64,000 nt of DNA from Mesorhizobium sp. 1M-11 (GCF_001303895.1 NZ_LJSD01000009.1:82945-146944), one strand, 5' to 3'; positions 16,734 to 25,131 are shown, counted from the stretch's first letter. Notes: a model not told the origin generated them from the sequence alone. A program made the numbers and translations.

Positions 16734-17507
16734 TCAATAGATGTCGAAGTCGAAATATTTCGACTGGATCTTCTTGTAGGTGCCGTCGGCCACGATGGCG
16801 TCGATGGCCGCATTGAACTTCTCGCGCAGCTCATTGTCCTCCTGGCGTATCGCGATTCCGGCTTCGGTCTCGGTTCCCTTGACGTCGCCGATCATCTTGC
16901 AGCAATCCTTGGCCGAGCCGTTCTTCATCCAGTCGACCAGCACGAACTTGTCGGAGAGGACGGCGTCGAGGCGGCCGTTGACCAGGTCGGTCACCGCTTC
17001 TTCCTGCGTCGGGTAGAGCTTCACGTCGGCGCCGGCCTTGGCATAGACGTCCTGCGCATAGTCGGCCTGGGTGGTAGAAGCTTGCGCGCCCACGGTCTTG
17101 CCTTTGACTGCCTCACCATCCGTGCCGGCCAGCGCGCTGTCCTTCAAGGCAACCAGCGCCAGCGGCGTGGTGTAGTATTTGTTGGTGAAGGCGACCTGCT
17201 TCTTGCGCTCGGGCGTGATGCTCATCGAAGCGATGATGGCATCGAACTTCTTGGCCTGCAGCGCCGGGATCATGCCGTCCCAATCCTGCGTGACGAGTTC
17301 GCACTCGGCCTTCATCTGTGCGCACAGCGCATTGGCGATGTCGATGTCGAAACCCTCCAGCTTGCCGTCCGCTGTGAGGGTGTTGAAAGGCGGATAGGCA
17401 CCCTCCGTGCCGATCTTGATCTTGTCAGCGGCAAAGGCAGCACTGGCGCCCGCCACCATCATCGTTGCGGCTGCGACCGTTGCGAACCACTTGGACATTC
17501 TCATCAT
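16734..17507 (-). CDS. Amino-acid ABC transporter binding protein (SBP family 3), paralogue 2
   Basis: A 257-aa periplasmic binding protein, clearly a duplicate of the one ending at 14189. It shares long identical blocks such as CDWDGMIPALQA-type segments, the KDCCK cysteines, DVYAKAGADVKLYPT and KYFDFDIY. The signal peptide (about residues 1-27) ends SAAFA-A. The family signature is GFDIDIANALCAQMKAECE. Two ATGs at 17507 and 17504 follow GAGGGG; either may be used. As with its paralogue, no permease or ATPase is nearby, so both may feed one remote transporter with different affinities. Confidence 0.85.
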   Translation of the reverse strand: MMRMSKWFATVAAATMMVAGASAAFAADKIKIGTEGAYPPFNTLTADGKLEGFDIDIANALCAQMKAECELVTQDWDGMIPALQAKKFDAIIASMSITPERKKQVAFTNKYYTTPLALVALKDSALAGTDGEAVKGKTVGAQASTTQADYAQDVYAKAGADVKLYPTQEEAVTDLVNGRLDAVLSDKFVLVDWMKNGSAKDCCKMIGDVKGTETEAGIAIRQEDNELREKFNAAIDAIVADGTYKKIQSKYFDFDIY

Positions 17508-17632
17508 GTTTCCCCTCGGGTTGGTCTTGTTGTCCGCAGACAGCCAAGCACGCCGCCGGGAGGCAGGCAAGCGCGGGATGCGACGTGGTGTTGCTGCTTT
17601 AGATGGGGGGCTTTTGGGAAGGCGGAGCAAGG

Positions 17633-17726
17633 GAGTAAGGGAGTGGGTGTTTGTCCCCTATTCCCCTATTCCCCTATTCCCCTATTCCCCTATTCCCCTA
17701 TTCCCCTATTCCCCTATTCCCCTATT
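17633..17726. repeat. 8-nt phased repeat array, including nine perfect CCCCTATT copies
   Basis: Nine exact tandem copies of CCCCTATT occupy 17655-17726 and end three bases before the stop of the next gene. Just before them two units of the complementary type (AAGGGAGT) occur in the same 8-nt phase. The array belongs to the dispersed family also seen at 36466, 37628, 40991 and 52963. Perfect copies imply recent expansion, so length variation between strains is likely. Confidence 0.85.
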
Positions 17727-17729
17727 CCC

Positions 17730-18836
17730 TCATCTTGCTGCCCGAAAATGCTTCGACAGCTTCAGGCCCTGCGCCTGGTAATTGGAGCCGAGGTCGGTGC
17801 CGTAAAGCGCGGTCGGCCGCTTCAGCATGTGCTCGTAGACCAGCCGGCCGACGATCTGGCCGTGGTCGAGGATGAACGGCACCTCGTGGCTGCGCACTTC
17901 CAGAACCGCGCGGCTGCCGGTGCCGCCGGCGGCGGAATGACCGAAGCCCGGATCGAAGAAGCCGGCATAGTGCACGCGGAATTCACCGACCAGCGGATCG
18001 AATGGCGTCATCTCGGCGGCGTAGAGCGGCGGCACATGCACCGCCTCCTGGCTGACGAGGATGTAGAATTCGTCGGGATCGAGCACCAGTTCGCCGGCGC
18101 CGCTGCGATAGAGCGGCTCCCAGAAATCGACGATGTCCTGGGCGGCGCGCTTGTCGACGTCGACCAGCCCGGTGTGATGCTTGCCGCGATAGCCGACCAG
18201 CCCGTCCTTGTCGCCGGCCAGATCGATGGACAGCGCGATGCCGCCGTTGGAGATGTTGGGCGGGTCGATCGCCACCAGCGTCTCGGCACGGTGCAAGGCA
18301 TGCAGCTCCTCTTCCGACAGAAGCGCATTGCCGGTGCGGAAGCGGATCTGCGACAGGCGCGAGCCGGTGCGGGCGACGATCGGGAAGGTGCGCGGGCTGA
18401 CTTCGAGATAGAGCTGGCCGCGATAGCCGGCGGCAATCTTGTCGAACTCCTGGCCATGGTCGGTCATGACGCGGGTGAAGATGTCGAGCCGGCCGGTCGA
18501 ACTCTTCGGATTGGTCGAGGCGGAAATGTCGCCCGGCAGTTCCAGGCTTTCCAGCAGCGGCACGATGTAGACGCAGCCCGTCTCAAGCACCGCGCCTTCG
18601 GCAAGGTCGATCTCATGCAGCTTCAGCCGGTCGAGCTTGGCCTCCACCGTGCTGTGGGGGCCGGGCAGGAAGGAGGCGCGCACGCGATAGGCCTTTTCGC
18701 CGAGGCGCAGGTCGAGGCTCGCCGGCTGGATCTGGTCGGCATCGAGCGGACGCGGCGACTTCAGGGCGCCGGCCTGGAACAGCGCCGCGATATCCTGATC
18801 GGGAAGAATGCCTGTCTTGCGCAATGACAACTCCAC
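17730..18836 (-). CDS. 2'-deoxycytidine 5'-triphosphate deaminase-type protein (double-length Dcd)
   Basis: A 368-aa protein of the dCTP deaminase/dUTPase superfamily, about twice the length of E. coli Dcd (193 aa), consistent with two trimer-type domains in one chain. The N-terminal half has QIQPASLDLRLGEKAYRVRA and TNPKSSTGRLDIFTRVMTDH with the serine and basic residues of the nucleotide site. The C-terminal half has AGFFDPGFG, the dUTPase-like motif. It converts dCTP to dUTP in pyrimidine deoxynucleotide synthesis. The start ATG is read directly. The 8-nt repeat array abuts its stop codon. It is divergent from metZ. Confidence 0.85.
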   Translation of the reverse strand: MELSLRKTGILPDQDIAALFQAGALKSPRPLDADQIQPASLDLRLGEKAYRVRASFLPGPHSTVEAKLDRLKLHEIDLAEGAVLETGCVYIVPLLESLELPGDISASTNPKSSTGRLDIFTRVMTDHGQEFDKIAAGYRGQLYLEVSPRTFPIVARTGSRLSQIRFRTGNALLSEEELHALHRAETLVAIDPPNISNGGIALSIDLAGDKDGLVGYRGKHHTGLVDVDKRAAQDIVDFWEPLYRSGAGELVLDPDEFYILVSQEAVHVPPLYAAEMTPFDPLVGEFRVHYAGFFDPGFGHSAAGGTGSRAVLEVRSHEVPFILDHGQIVGRLVYEHMLKRPTALYGTDLGSNYQAQGLKLSKHFRAAR

Positions 18837-18884
18837 AGGTGGCTCAAGTCAGCCAGCCCTCCATGCTCTTAATGAAGCCGGCAA

Positions 18885-18913
18885 TTGACGCAAGCCGCCC
18901 CCGGGTCTAAAGG
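18885..18913 (+). promoter_or_regulatory. Putative promoter of metZ
   Basis: TTGACG (18885-18890), a 17-bp spacer and TAAAGG (18908-18913) lie just ahead of the SAM-II aptamer. Placement about 12 bp before the aptamer would start the transcript at its 5' side. The -10 element is weak. Confidence 0.5.
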
Positions 18914-18924
18914 GAACTTTATCC

Positions 18925-18975
18925 CGTGGTGATTTGGCCGGTCGGCTTGCAGCCACGTTAAACAAGTCGCTAAAG
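18925..18975 (+). promoter_or_regulatory. SAM-II riboswitch aptamer
   Basis: The sequence fits the SAM-II (metA) consensus of alphaproteobacteria. P1 is CGTGG (18925-18929) with CCACG (18953-18957). The conserved loop GTGATTTGG follows P1, then CTTGCAGCC. The 3' tail TTAAACAAGTCGCTAAA forms the second pseudoknot helix with the loop. It precedes a methionine-synthesis gene, as expected. When bound to S-adenosylmethionine it should lower metZ expression. Confidence 0.93.
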
Positions 18976-19004
18976 GACCGCAGGGCCCGACAAAGCCCCT
19001 ATGG

Positions 19005-19034
19005 ACCGGTTGCGACTTCGCGGCCGGTTTTTTT
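19005..19034 (+). terminator. Intrinsic terminator in the metZ leader
   Basis: A 10-bp stem (19005-19014 with 19019-19028, two G-U pairs, ACTT loop) is followed by seven T. It lies between the SAM-II aptamer and the metZ start, so it can act as the expression platform. GGCCGGTC within the aptamer (near 18936) is complementary to GACCGG at the 5' arm (19004-19009), a possible antiterminator pairing. Confidence 0.82.
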
Positions 19035-19052
19035 GTGTGTCGGAACGGAACC

Positions 19053-20240
19053 ATGACCGAGAAAAAGCGCAACTGGAAACCCGCAACCCAGCTCGTCCAC
19101 GCTGGCACGCTGCGATCGGGCTTCGGCGAGATGTCGGAAGCGATGTTCCTGACGCAGGGCTATCACTACGACAGCGCCGAGCGCGCCGAGGCCCGCTTCA
19201 AGGGCGAGGAGCCGGGCTTCATCTATTCGCGCTACGCGAACCCCACCGTCGACATGTTCGAAAAGCGCATGTGCGCGCTGGAAGGCGCTGAAGACGCCCG
19301 TGCCTTCGCATCCGGCATGGCGGCGGTGACGGCCGCCGTTTTGTGCAGCCTCAAGGCTGGCGACCATATCGTGGCTGCGCGCGCGCTGTTCGGCTCCTGT
19401 CGCTGGGTGGTCGAGACGCTGGCACCGAAATATGGCATCGAGGCAACGCTGGTCGATGGCACCGAGATCGGGAACTGGGAAGCCGCGGTGAGGCCGAACA
19501 CCAAGCTGTTCTTCCTGGAGAGCCCGACCAACCCGACGCTGGAAGTGGTCGATATCGCCGCCGTCGCCAGGCTCGCCAATTCGATCGGCGCCAGGCTGGT
19601 GGTGGACAATGTCTTTGCCACACCGCTGATGCAGAAGCCGCTGGAACTCGGCGCGCACATCGTCGTCTATTCGGCCACCAAGCACATTGACGGCCAGGGC
19701 CGCTGCCTCGGTGGCATCGTGCTGTCCGACAAGAAGTGGATCGACGAGAACCTGCACGATTACTTCCGCCACACCGGCCCGAGCCTCTCGCCGTTCAACG
19801 CCTGGGTGCTGCTGAAAGGCCTGGAGACGCTGCCGCTGCGCGTGCGCCAGCAGACGGAAGCAGCCGGCAAGATCGCCGATTTCCTCGCCGACCACCCGAA
19901 GGTCGGGCGGCTGATCTATCCCGGCCGCGCCGACCATCCGCAGGCCGACATCATCAAGAAGCAGATGACCGGCGGCTCGACGCTGATCTGCTTCGACCTC
20001 AAAGGCGGCAAGAAATCGGCCTTCGCCTTCGAGAACGCGCTCGACGTGGTGCTGATCTCCAACAATCTGGGCGACGCCAAGAGCCTGATCACCCATCCGG
20101 CAACGACGACGCACAAGAACCTGACCGACGAGGCCCGCGCCGAACTCGGCATGGGCGACGGCACGCTGCGCCTGTCGCTCGGTCTCGAAGACACCGACGA
20201 CCTGCTGGAAGACATCGAACAGGCGCTGGCGAAGGCGTAA
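19053..20240 (+). CDS. metZ: O-succinylhomoserine sulfhydrylase
   Basis: A 395-aa PLP enzyme of the Cys/Met metabolism family. The Schiff-base lysine is in YSATKHIDGQGR (Lys about 210), the Tyr/Arg pair in FIYSRYANPTVDMFE, and the phosphate loop in FASGMAAVTA. It makes homocysteine from O-succinylhomoserine and sulfide, the direct sulfhydrylation route of rhizobia. The ATG at 19053 is chosen because the protein then starts MTEKKRNWKPATQLVHAG as in the family; a GTG at 19035 is less likely. It is controlled by the SAM-II riboswitch and leader terminator upstream. Confidence 0.93.
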   Translation: MTEKKRNWKPATQLVHAGTLRSGFGEMSEAMFLTQGYHYDSAERAEARFKGEEPGFIYSRYANPTVDMFEKRMCALEGAEDARAFASGMAAVTAAVLCSLKAGDHIVAARALFGSCRWVVETLAPKYGIEATLVDGTEIGNWEAAVRPNTKLFFLESPTNPTLEVVDIAAVARLANSIGARLVVDNVFATPLMQKPLELGAHIVVYSATKHIDGQGRCLGGIVLSDKKWIDENLHDYFRHTGPSLSPFNAWVLLKGLETLPLRVRQQTEAAGKIADFLADHPKVGRLIYPGRADHPQADIIKKQMTGGSTLICFDLKGGKKSAFAFENALDVVLISNNLGDAKSLITHPATTTHKNLTDEARAELGMGDGTLRLSLGLEDTDDLLEDIEQALAKA

Positions 20241-20250
20241 AGTCCGAGAA

Positions 20251-20285
20251 AAGGCCCGTCCCTGGAGGGCGGGCCTTGGTTTCTC
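20251..20285 (+). terminator. Terminator after metZ
   Basis: A stem with outer arms AAGGCCCG (20251-20258) and CGGGCCTT (20270-20277), plus an inner CCC/GGG pair, is followed by GGTTTCTCTTT. It ends the metZ transcript. Confidence 0.75.
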
Positions 20286-20353
20286 TTTGCCGGATCCGTG
20301 CTGGTCCGTCAGCATCTATGGCTGACCATGCCTCGGCGAGCTCATCCCGATCA

Positions 20354-20557
20354 GCGTTCCGGAATGGATCCCCGACACTCTCCAGTCGCTTCGCTCCCTG
20401 CGAGGTCGAGGATGACGGGCTTCATTTCCTGCCAGCGCTAATTGTCACCATCGCCTCCACGCTGGTGGTTGGCGGAGGCGAAAAGGGAACTCCGTCATCC
20501 TCGACCTCGCGAGCGACCGCAGGGAGCGGAGAGTGTCGGGGATCCATTCCGGAACGC
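20354..20557. repeat. 200-bp element with long inverted arms, copy 1
   Basis: The left arm (20354-20418) begins GCGTTCCGGAATGGATCCCC and ends GAGGTCGAGGATGACGG. The right arm (20492-20557) is its near-perfect reverse complement. The spacer of about 73 bp contains CCAGCGCTAA, also present in copy 2 (60821-61033). No ORF fits inside. The layout is MITE-like, but no target-site duplication was identified. Confidence 0.8.
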
Positions 20558-20591
20558 CGCAGAAAAAAGCGAAAAGTCGACTGCCCGCCCG

Positions 20592-20954
20592 CTACCGCAG
20601 CGCCTTCGGCGCGACGGAGCGCCAGCTCATCGTCATGGCGTGGCGGACAGTCTCTTCGTCCGCCTGTTCCAGCCAGACCCGCGTCCAACCCTTCTGGCCC
20701 CAGGAGCCCGGGATCGGCTCGAACTGGCCGGCCGATGTTTCGAGCAGCAGCCGCTGCTCGTCCGGTGCCAGCTTGATGACGGCGCGGTTGTCCTTGGGCC
20801 GCAGCGTGGCGAAGATCTTGCCGCGCACGCGGAAATCGGTGACGTCGAAATGGCTGCTCTGCACGGCTTCGGGGAAGCCGAGCGCGATCTGGCAATAGCG
20901 ATCCTCGGACAGCACGACCACCCTCCCCTCAAGCGTTTCGGCTGCAGCGATCAT
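20592..20954 (-). CDS. MmcQ/YjbR family protein
   Basis: A 120-aa protein of the MmcQ/YjbR (DUF419) family. Typical pieces are ALGFPEAVQSSHFDVTDFRV, GKIFATLRPKDNRAVIKLAP and the C-terminal GWTRVWLEQADEETVRHAMTMSW. The family has a CyaY-like/DNA-binding-like fold, and its biological role is not established. It is followed by the inverted-arm repeat and preceded by the glycosyltransferase gene on the same strand 33 bp upstream, so both may be co-transcribed. Confidence 0.8.
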   Translation of the reverse strand: MIAAAETLEGRVVVLSEDRYCQIALGFPEAVQSSHFDVTDFRVRGKIFATLRPKDNRAVIKLAPDEQRLLLETSAGQFEPIPGSWGQKGWTRVWLEQADEETVRHAMTMSWRSVAPKALR

Positions 20955-20987
20955 GCCGCAAACCAGCCGGCAGCGATACAGATCAGA

Positions 20988-22139
20988 TCAGGCGCCCGAG
21001 AGCACTTCCTCGGCTTCGTCGGACTTGGTGGTGATGTTCATGGTGTTGCCGCGCCAGTCGATGGCGCCGCCGAGCCAGCCGCGCAGCCAGATCGCCGGCA
21101 CCATGATATCGCGCACCACCATCGCCGGGATCAGGCGCGGCGAGGCATACCAGCCCTTGGCCAGCGCCAATGCATATTCCGGCAGGTAGACGGCACAGAG
21201 CACCAGAAAGGCGGTCGAGACCATATCGGCACCGGAGCCGGCCGCGGCAATCAGCGCGAACAGCAGAGGCATCGCCGCGCCGACACAAAGTTCGGGCGCG
21301 AAAAACAACGGGAAGGTGACGCGGCGCAGCCTCGCCCAGCGGGCCTGGCGCGACCATACCGCTTCGAGCCTGCGATGCCCGAGTGGCTGCTCGAACGGCG
21401 AGGCCACCAGATGGACATTGAGGCCGAGCCCGTTGACCAGCTTGGTTGCAGCGGCGTCCTCGGCGATCTCGGCGGCCAGGGCGCGGATGCCGCCATTGGC
21501 ATCGAGCAGTGGCTTCGACCACAGCATGCTCTTGCCCTGCGCGAAGCCGAGACCCGCGGCAGCCCCAGTATACTGCCAGCGCGCCTGCAGTGTGTTGAGG
21601 AAAGCACATTCGACCTCGGCCCAGAAGCCATCCGGACGCGAGCCGACCGGCGTCGAGCAGACGAGACCGCTGTCGGTGCGCCAGGCATGCATCATGTGCT
21701 GGATGTAGTCGCGCGGCATCAGCACATTGGAATCGGCCAGGATCACCCAATCGTGGCGGGCCGCCTCCCAGCCCTTCACGCAGTTGTTCAGCTTGGGGTT
21801 GCCGCTGATGCGGTCATCGCCGAACAGGAGGCGCGCCGGCACGTCCGGAAAACGCGCCATGGTGGTGCGGATGGCCAGGGCAATCGGGTCATCGGTGTGC
21901 GCCACGCAGAAGATCAGCTCATAGTCCGGCCAGTCGAGCCGAAAGGCGCGTTCGAGCGTCTCGGCGGTGAATGGCTCGACGCCACGCGCCGGTATGACGA
22001 CGGAAACCGGCGGCGCATCGCCACGCGGCGGTGCAACGGTGCGGCGGCGTTCCAACTGGGACCATGCCAGCCCTACGGAAACGAAATTGGTGAGAAGCAG
22101 TGCGGCGGAAAAGGAAGCGGCTGCGATGGTCAGGTCCAT
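20988..22139 (-). CDS. Membrane glycosyltransferase, ceramide glucosyltransferase-like (GT21)
   Basis: A 383-aa enzyme with an N-terminal span (residues 4-25), a GT-A catalytic domain and C-terminal membrane segments (about 275-365). Key motifs are VSVVIPARG (nucleotide loop), VILADSNVLMPRDYI (D-x-D-like), AEDAAATKLV and RQARWARLRR, the (Q/R)xxRW motif of processive-like GT2/GT21 enzymes. GT21 transfers glucose or another hexose to ceramide or a related lipid at the inner membrane; related rhizobial enzymes make glycolipids used in phosphate limitation. The start at 22139 follows GGAGTG. The acceptor is inferred from family. Confidence 0.78.
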   Translation of the reverse strand: MDLTIAAASFSAALLLTNFVSVGLAWSQLERRRTVAPPRGDAPPVSVVIPARGVEPFTAETLERAFRLDWPDYELIFCVAHTDDPIALAIRTTMARFPDVPARLLFGDDRISGNPKLNNCVKGWEAARHDWVILADSNVLMPRDYIQHMMHAWRTDSGLVCSTPVGSRPDGFWAEVECAFLNTLQARWQYTGAAAGLGFAQGKSMLWSKPLLDANGGIRALAAEIAEDAAATKLVNGLGLNVHLVASPFEQPLGHRRLEAVWSRQARWARLRRVTFPLFFAPELCVGAAMPLLFALIAAAGSGADMVSTAFLVLCAVYLPEYALALAKGWYASPRLIPAMVVRDIMVPAIWLRGWLGGAIDWRGNTMNITTKSDEAEEVLSGA

Positions 22140-22170
22140 GAAGTCAGGTCACTCCTGGAAACGCGGGCTT

Positions 22171-22270
22171 TAGAGCGCCGCGCGTCCTCTTGGACGCGCA
22201 AGGACGCTCTAAGACTTTGATCTGGCGCATGATCCTTTCCGAAAATCGATTCCGATTTTCGGGATCATGC
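22171..22270. repeat. Composite rhizobial palindromes (AGAGCG and GCATGATC modules)
   Basis: Module one is a hairpin TAGAGCG...CGCTCTA (22171-22211) with inner arms GCGCGTCC/GGACGCGC. Module two is GCATGATCC...GGATCATGC (22227-22270) with inner arms CCGAAAATCG/CGATTTTCGG. The second type recurs in degenerate form at 48000-48049. They fill much of the gap between the glycosyltransferase and apaG. The remainder of the gap (22271-22429) shows no clear element. Confidence 0.75.
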
Positions 22271-22429
22271 GCTAGCCTTGTTAGGCTGCGTCCAGGAATC
22301 ATCACGGGACCGGACGCGATCGGCGCACACCATCACCGTTTCATGTCGTGTACATGACAGATGGTTGACCACGACGGTCTGCGGACGGAAACTCGCAGCG
22401 GTTTTGGTACGAGTCGCTCCAGGTTACCC

Positions 22430-22822
22430 ATGTACAGTGCAGTCACCCGCAACATCGTGGTCGAGGTGGAACCCTTCTACCTCGAGGACCGCTCGGACCC
22501 CGACGAGGGCCGTTACGTGTGGGGCTACCGGGTGACGATCGACAACCGTTCGGACGAATTCGTCCAGCTTCTGTCGCGCTACTGGCACATCACCGATGGC
22601 GCCGGACAGGTGGAGGAGGTGCGCGGCCCGGGTGTCGTCGGCGAAAAGCCGGAACTCAACCCCGGCGACAGCTACCAATACACCTCAGGCTGCCCGCTTT
22701 CGACACCGTCCGGCATCATGGTCGGCCACTACACGATGCGCAATGCACGCGGCGAGCAGTTCGACATCGCCATCCCGGCCTTCTCGCTGGATCTGCCGAA
22801 TGCCAGGCGGGTGGTGAATTAG
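22430..22822 (+). CDS. apaG: ApaG family protein (Co2+/Mg2+ efflux-associated)
   Basis: A 130-aa ApaG (DUF525) protein with a fibronectin-III-like beta fold. Signature stretches are [60 protein letters not shown] and [20 protein letters not shown]. The start at 22430 gives the usual family length; 23 further upstream codons have no similarity. Ribosome-site strength is poor (AGG only). ApaG is linked with magnesium/cobalt sensitivity in enterobacteria, but the molecular role is unclear. Confidence 0.9.
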   Translation: MYSAVTRNIVVEVEPFYLEDRSDPDEGRYVWGYRVTIDNRSDEFVQLLSRYWHITDGAGQVEEVRGPGVVGEKPELNPGDSYQYTSGCPLSTPSGIMVGHYTMRNARGEQFDIAIPAFSLDLPNARRVVN

Positions 22823-22833
22823 CGGCGTGGTTC

Positions 22834-22957
22834 CCTTCTCCCCGTTCACGGGGAGAAGGTGGCCCGAAGGGCCGGATGAGGGGCGACACCAAGTAGGCAG
22901 AAGCCGGCTCTGCCCCTCACTGCCCTGCCGGGCATCTCTCCCCGTGAACGGGGCGAG
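22834..22957. repeat. CTCCCCGT/ACGGGGAG element, copy 1
   Basis: A hairpin CCTTCTCCCC...GGGGAGAAGG (22834-22859) and a second hairpin with CTCTCCCC..GGGGCGAG (22936-22957) flank about 75 bp that contain GCCCGAAGG, GGATGAGGGGC and CTGCCCCTCA. The same arrangement occurs at 53572-53695 and, inverted, at 55987-56114. Here it separates convergent apaG and the MFS gene. Confidence 0.8.
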
Positions 22958-22979
22958 AAAGGCAGCTTCGATGCGGCGC

Positions 22980-24452
22980 TCACCACACGGTCGTGGTCCT
23001 CCTCCAGATCACCAGGCTGACGAGGATCAGCAGCATCGCCGCGCCTGCGATGACACCGACAAAGGCCTGGTCGAAGGCGGCACTGGCAAGGCTCGTGAGC
23101 TCAGCAGCTTGAGCAGGCGCCAGTTTCTCGGCAATCAGCAACGCCTCGTCCAGACTGTCGCCCGCCTGCGCGGCGATCCCTTCGGGCAGCATCAGGGCGT
23201 AGGTGTAGAGCGCCGACATCAGCGAGCCCAGGAACGCGATGCCAAGCGCGCCGCCGAGTTCGAAGGAGACCTCCTCGATGGAGGCCGCCATGCCAGCCCT
23301 CTCCTCCGGGGCCGACAGCATGATGACGCTGGAGGCCGCCGTCATGGCCGCGCCGAAGCCGAAGCCCATGGCCGACAGCGCCGTGAGCCACAGCCAGGTT
23401 TCGCCCTGATAGACCAGGAGATACGCGGCGAGCGTGGCGCCTGCCAGAAGCAGCGAGGCCCAGAGCACGCGCACGGCGCCAACCCGCGGCAGCGCCAGGC
23501 CGGTGACGGGACCGGCGATGAAAGCCGCGAGCGGGATCGGCAGGATGATCAGGCCGGCCTGCAGCGGCGAGAGGCCGAGCACGAGTTGCAGGCGCTGGCT
23601 GAACACCAGCTCCACGCCGATCAATGCCGCCGATGCCACCATGGCTGTCACGACGCCGGCTGAGAAGCGCGGGTTGGCGAAGAGCGAAAAGTCGATCAGC
23701 GGCGCACGGCTGCCGAGCTGGCGGCGAACGAAGACGATCATGGCGACGAGACCGACGGCGAAGGCGAGCGCGGCTGCAAGCCAGGATGGATCGCGCTTGG
23801 CGATTTCCTTGATGGCATAGGTCAGGCCGACCAGCCCGACCATGATCTGCAAGGAGCCGACGAGATCCCAGGGATGATCGCCGTTGCCCGGCCGATACGG
23901 CAGCAAGGTGGCGCCGGCAAGAAGGGCAACCAACACCACCGGCACGTTGATCAGGAAGACCGAGCCCCACCAGAAGTGCTCCAGCAGCGCGCCGCCGACG
24001 ACCGGGCCGAACGCGGCCCCACCGGAGGCCACGGCGGCCCAGACGCCGATGGCGAAGGCTCGCTCCTTCTCATCGGTGAAGGTCAGCCGGATCAGGGAGA
24101 GCGTGGCGGGCATCATCATGGCGGCACCCACCGCGAGCAGCGCCCGCGCCGCGATCAACCAGACTGAGGTTGGGGAAAACGCGGCACCCAGCGACGCCAG
24201 GCCGAACACGACGAGGCCGGCCAGGAACATGCGCTTGTGGCCAAGCCGATCGCCCAGCGTGCCGACGCCCGGCAACAGACCGGCGACCACCAGGGGATAG
24301 GCGTTGATGATCCAGAGCTTTTCCGTCGCCGTCGCCCGGAGCTCGTGCGTCAGCGTGGGGAGCGCGGTGTAAAGTACCGTCATGTCGATGACGATCAGGA
24401 ACAGTGCGCTGGACACGACGGCCAGGACCAGCCACCGGTTGCTCGAAGACAT
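22980..24452 (-). CDS. MFS multidrug efflux transporter (DHA2, SmvA-like)
   Basis: A 490-aa protein with about 14 membrane spans, the DHA2 (EmrB/QacA/SmvA) type. Motif A is GTLGDRLGHKRMF near residues 63-75. Motif C with its repeated glycines is AVASGGAAFGPVVGGALLEH near 140-160. An acidic residue in TM1 (LIVIDMTVLYTAL) is typical of transporters for cationic drugs. A loop between TM13 and TM14 carries many Ala/Glu residues. It exports toxic cations such as quaternary ammonium compounds or methyl viologen by proton antiport, by family. It is divergent from the TetR gene and shares its operator. Confidence 0.88.
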   Translation of the reverse strand: MSSSNRWLVLAVVSSALFLIVIDMTVLYTALPTLTHELRATATEKLWIINAYPLVVAGLLPGVGTLGDRLGHKRMFLAGLVVFGLASLGAAFSPTSVWLIAARALLAVGAAMMMPATLSLIRLTFTDEKERAFAIGVWAAVASGGAAFGPVVGGALLEHFWWGSVFLINVPVVLVALLAGATLLPYRPGNGDHPWDLVGSLQIMVGLVGLTYAIKEIAKRDPSWLAAALAFAVGLVAMIVFVRRQLGSRAPLIDFSLFANPRFSAGVVTAMVASAALIGVELVFSQRLQLVLGLSPLQAGLIILPIPLAAFIAGPVTGLALPRVGAVRVLWASLLLAGATLAAYLLVYQGETWLWLTALSAMGFGFGAAMTAASSVIMLSAPEERAGMAASIEEVSFELGGALGIAFLGSLMSALYTYALMLPEGIAAQAGDSLDEALLIAEKLAPAQAAELTSLASAAFDQAFVGVIAGAAMLLILVSLVIWRRTTTVW

Positions 24453-24505
24453 GATACTTTCCTTACTTGTCTTGCTGGCCTTGCACGGCCACGGCCACGC
24501 ATATA

Positions 24506-24519
24506 AATACGATCGTATT
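24506..24519. promoter_or_regulatory. TetR operator in the MFS/TetR divergent region
   Basis: A perfect 14-bp palindrome AATACGATCGTATT lies 17 bp before the tetR start and 53 bp before the MFS start. Its symmetry and place are what a TetR dimer site should look like. Confidence 0.75.
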
Positions 24520-24536
24520 GAAATGGAAGGGGTCAG

Positions 24537-25121
24537 ATGTCAGGAAGACCGCGCAGCATCGACCGCGACAAGGTCCTCGACGCCGCCGAGACGGTGGTGA
24601 CTGAGCTCGGAGCATCAGGGCTGAGCTTCGATGCCGTGGCGAAGGCCGCCGGCATCACCAAGAGCGGCGTGCAGTATTGCTTCGGAACCAAGGATAATCT
24701 GATCCGCGCGATGATCGCTCGCTGGGCCGACACCTACGAAAACAAGGTCATGGAAGAGGCGGGCCCCGAACCGTCAGCGGCGGCGGTGATCCGGGCACAT
24801 CTTTCGGTGACGCGAGACGAGGACGAGGAGGAGCACTCGCGCTCCGCCGTCATGATGACGGCGCTTTTGGAGGCACCCGATCGGGTGGCCGAAAGCCGGG
24901 AGTGGTACAACGGCTTTCTGGCGAGGCTTGACCTGTCCAAGCCGGCGGACCGCCAGATCGCCGTCGCCTTCCTGGCCGGCGAAGGCGCCTTCCTGTTGAA
25001 GGCGCTCGGCCTGATCAGCCTGAACGAGGCCGATTGGCACGCGCTGTTCACTGATATGCTGAAGCTGACGCGCGGCGACGGGAAGTGCAGCCGCCCGGTG
25101 TGTGATGGAGCGGAGTCCTGA
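24537..25121 (+). CDS. TetR family transcriptional repressor
   Basis: A 194-aa TetR regulator. The N-terminal HTH (about residues 8-55) reads VLDAAETVVTELGASGLSFD and AVAKAAGITKSGVQYCFGTK. The C-terminal ligand domain is of the TetR_C_37/SmvR-like kind (GFLARLDLSKPADRQIAVAF). The ATG follows GGAAGGGG. It most likely represses the divergent MFS pump and itself through the 24506-24519 palindrome, with release by a pump substrate. Confidence 0.88.
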   Translation: MSGRPRSIDRDKVLDAAETVVTELGASGLSFDAVAKAAGITKSGVQYCFGTKDNLIRAMIARWADTYENKVMEEAGPEPSAAAVIRAHLSVTRDEDEEEHSRSAVMMTALLEAPDRVAESREWYNGFLARLDLSKPADRQIAVAFLAGEGAFLLKALGLISLNEADWHALFTDMLKLTRGDGKCSRPVCDGAES

Positions 25122-25131
25122 TCAGAAAAAT

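Noticed and set aside
17655..17726. CRISPR array
   Set aside because: The 8-bp units are contiguous with no spacers, and no cas genes are present.
17407..17781. Plus-strand frames rich in repeated YSPIPLFP
   Set aside because: They are merely translations of the CCCCTATT array; 24 nt give an 8-residue period in every frame. No start signal or coding character supports them.
20422..20895. Longer minus-strand frame over the inverted-arm repeat
   Set aside because: It is in a different frame from the YjbR protein and lies partly in the repeat; it has no family similarity.
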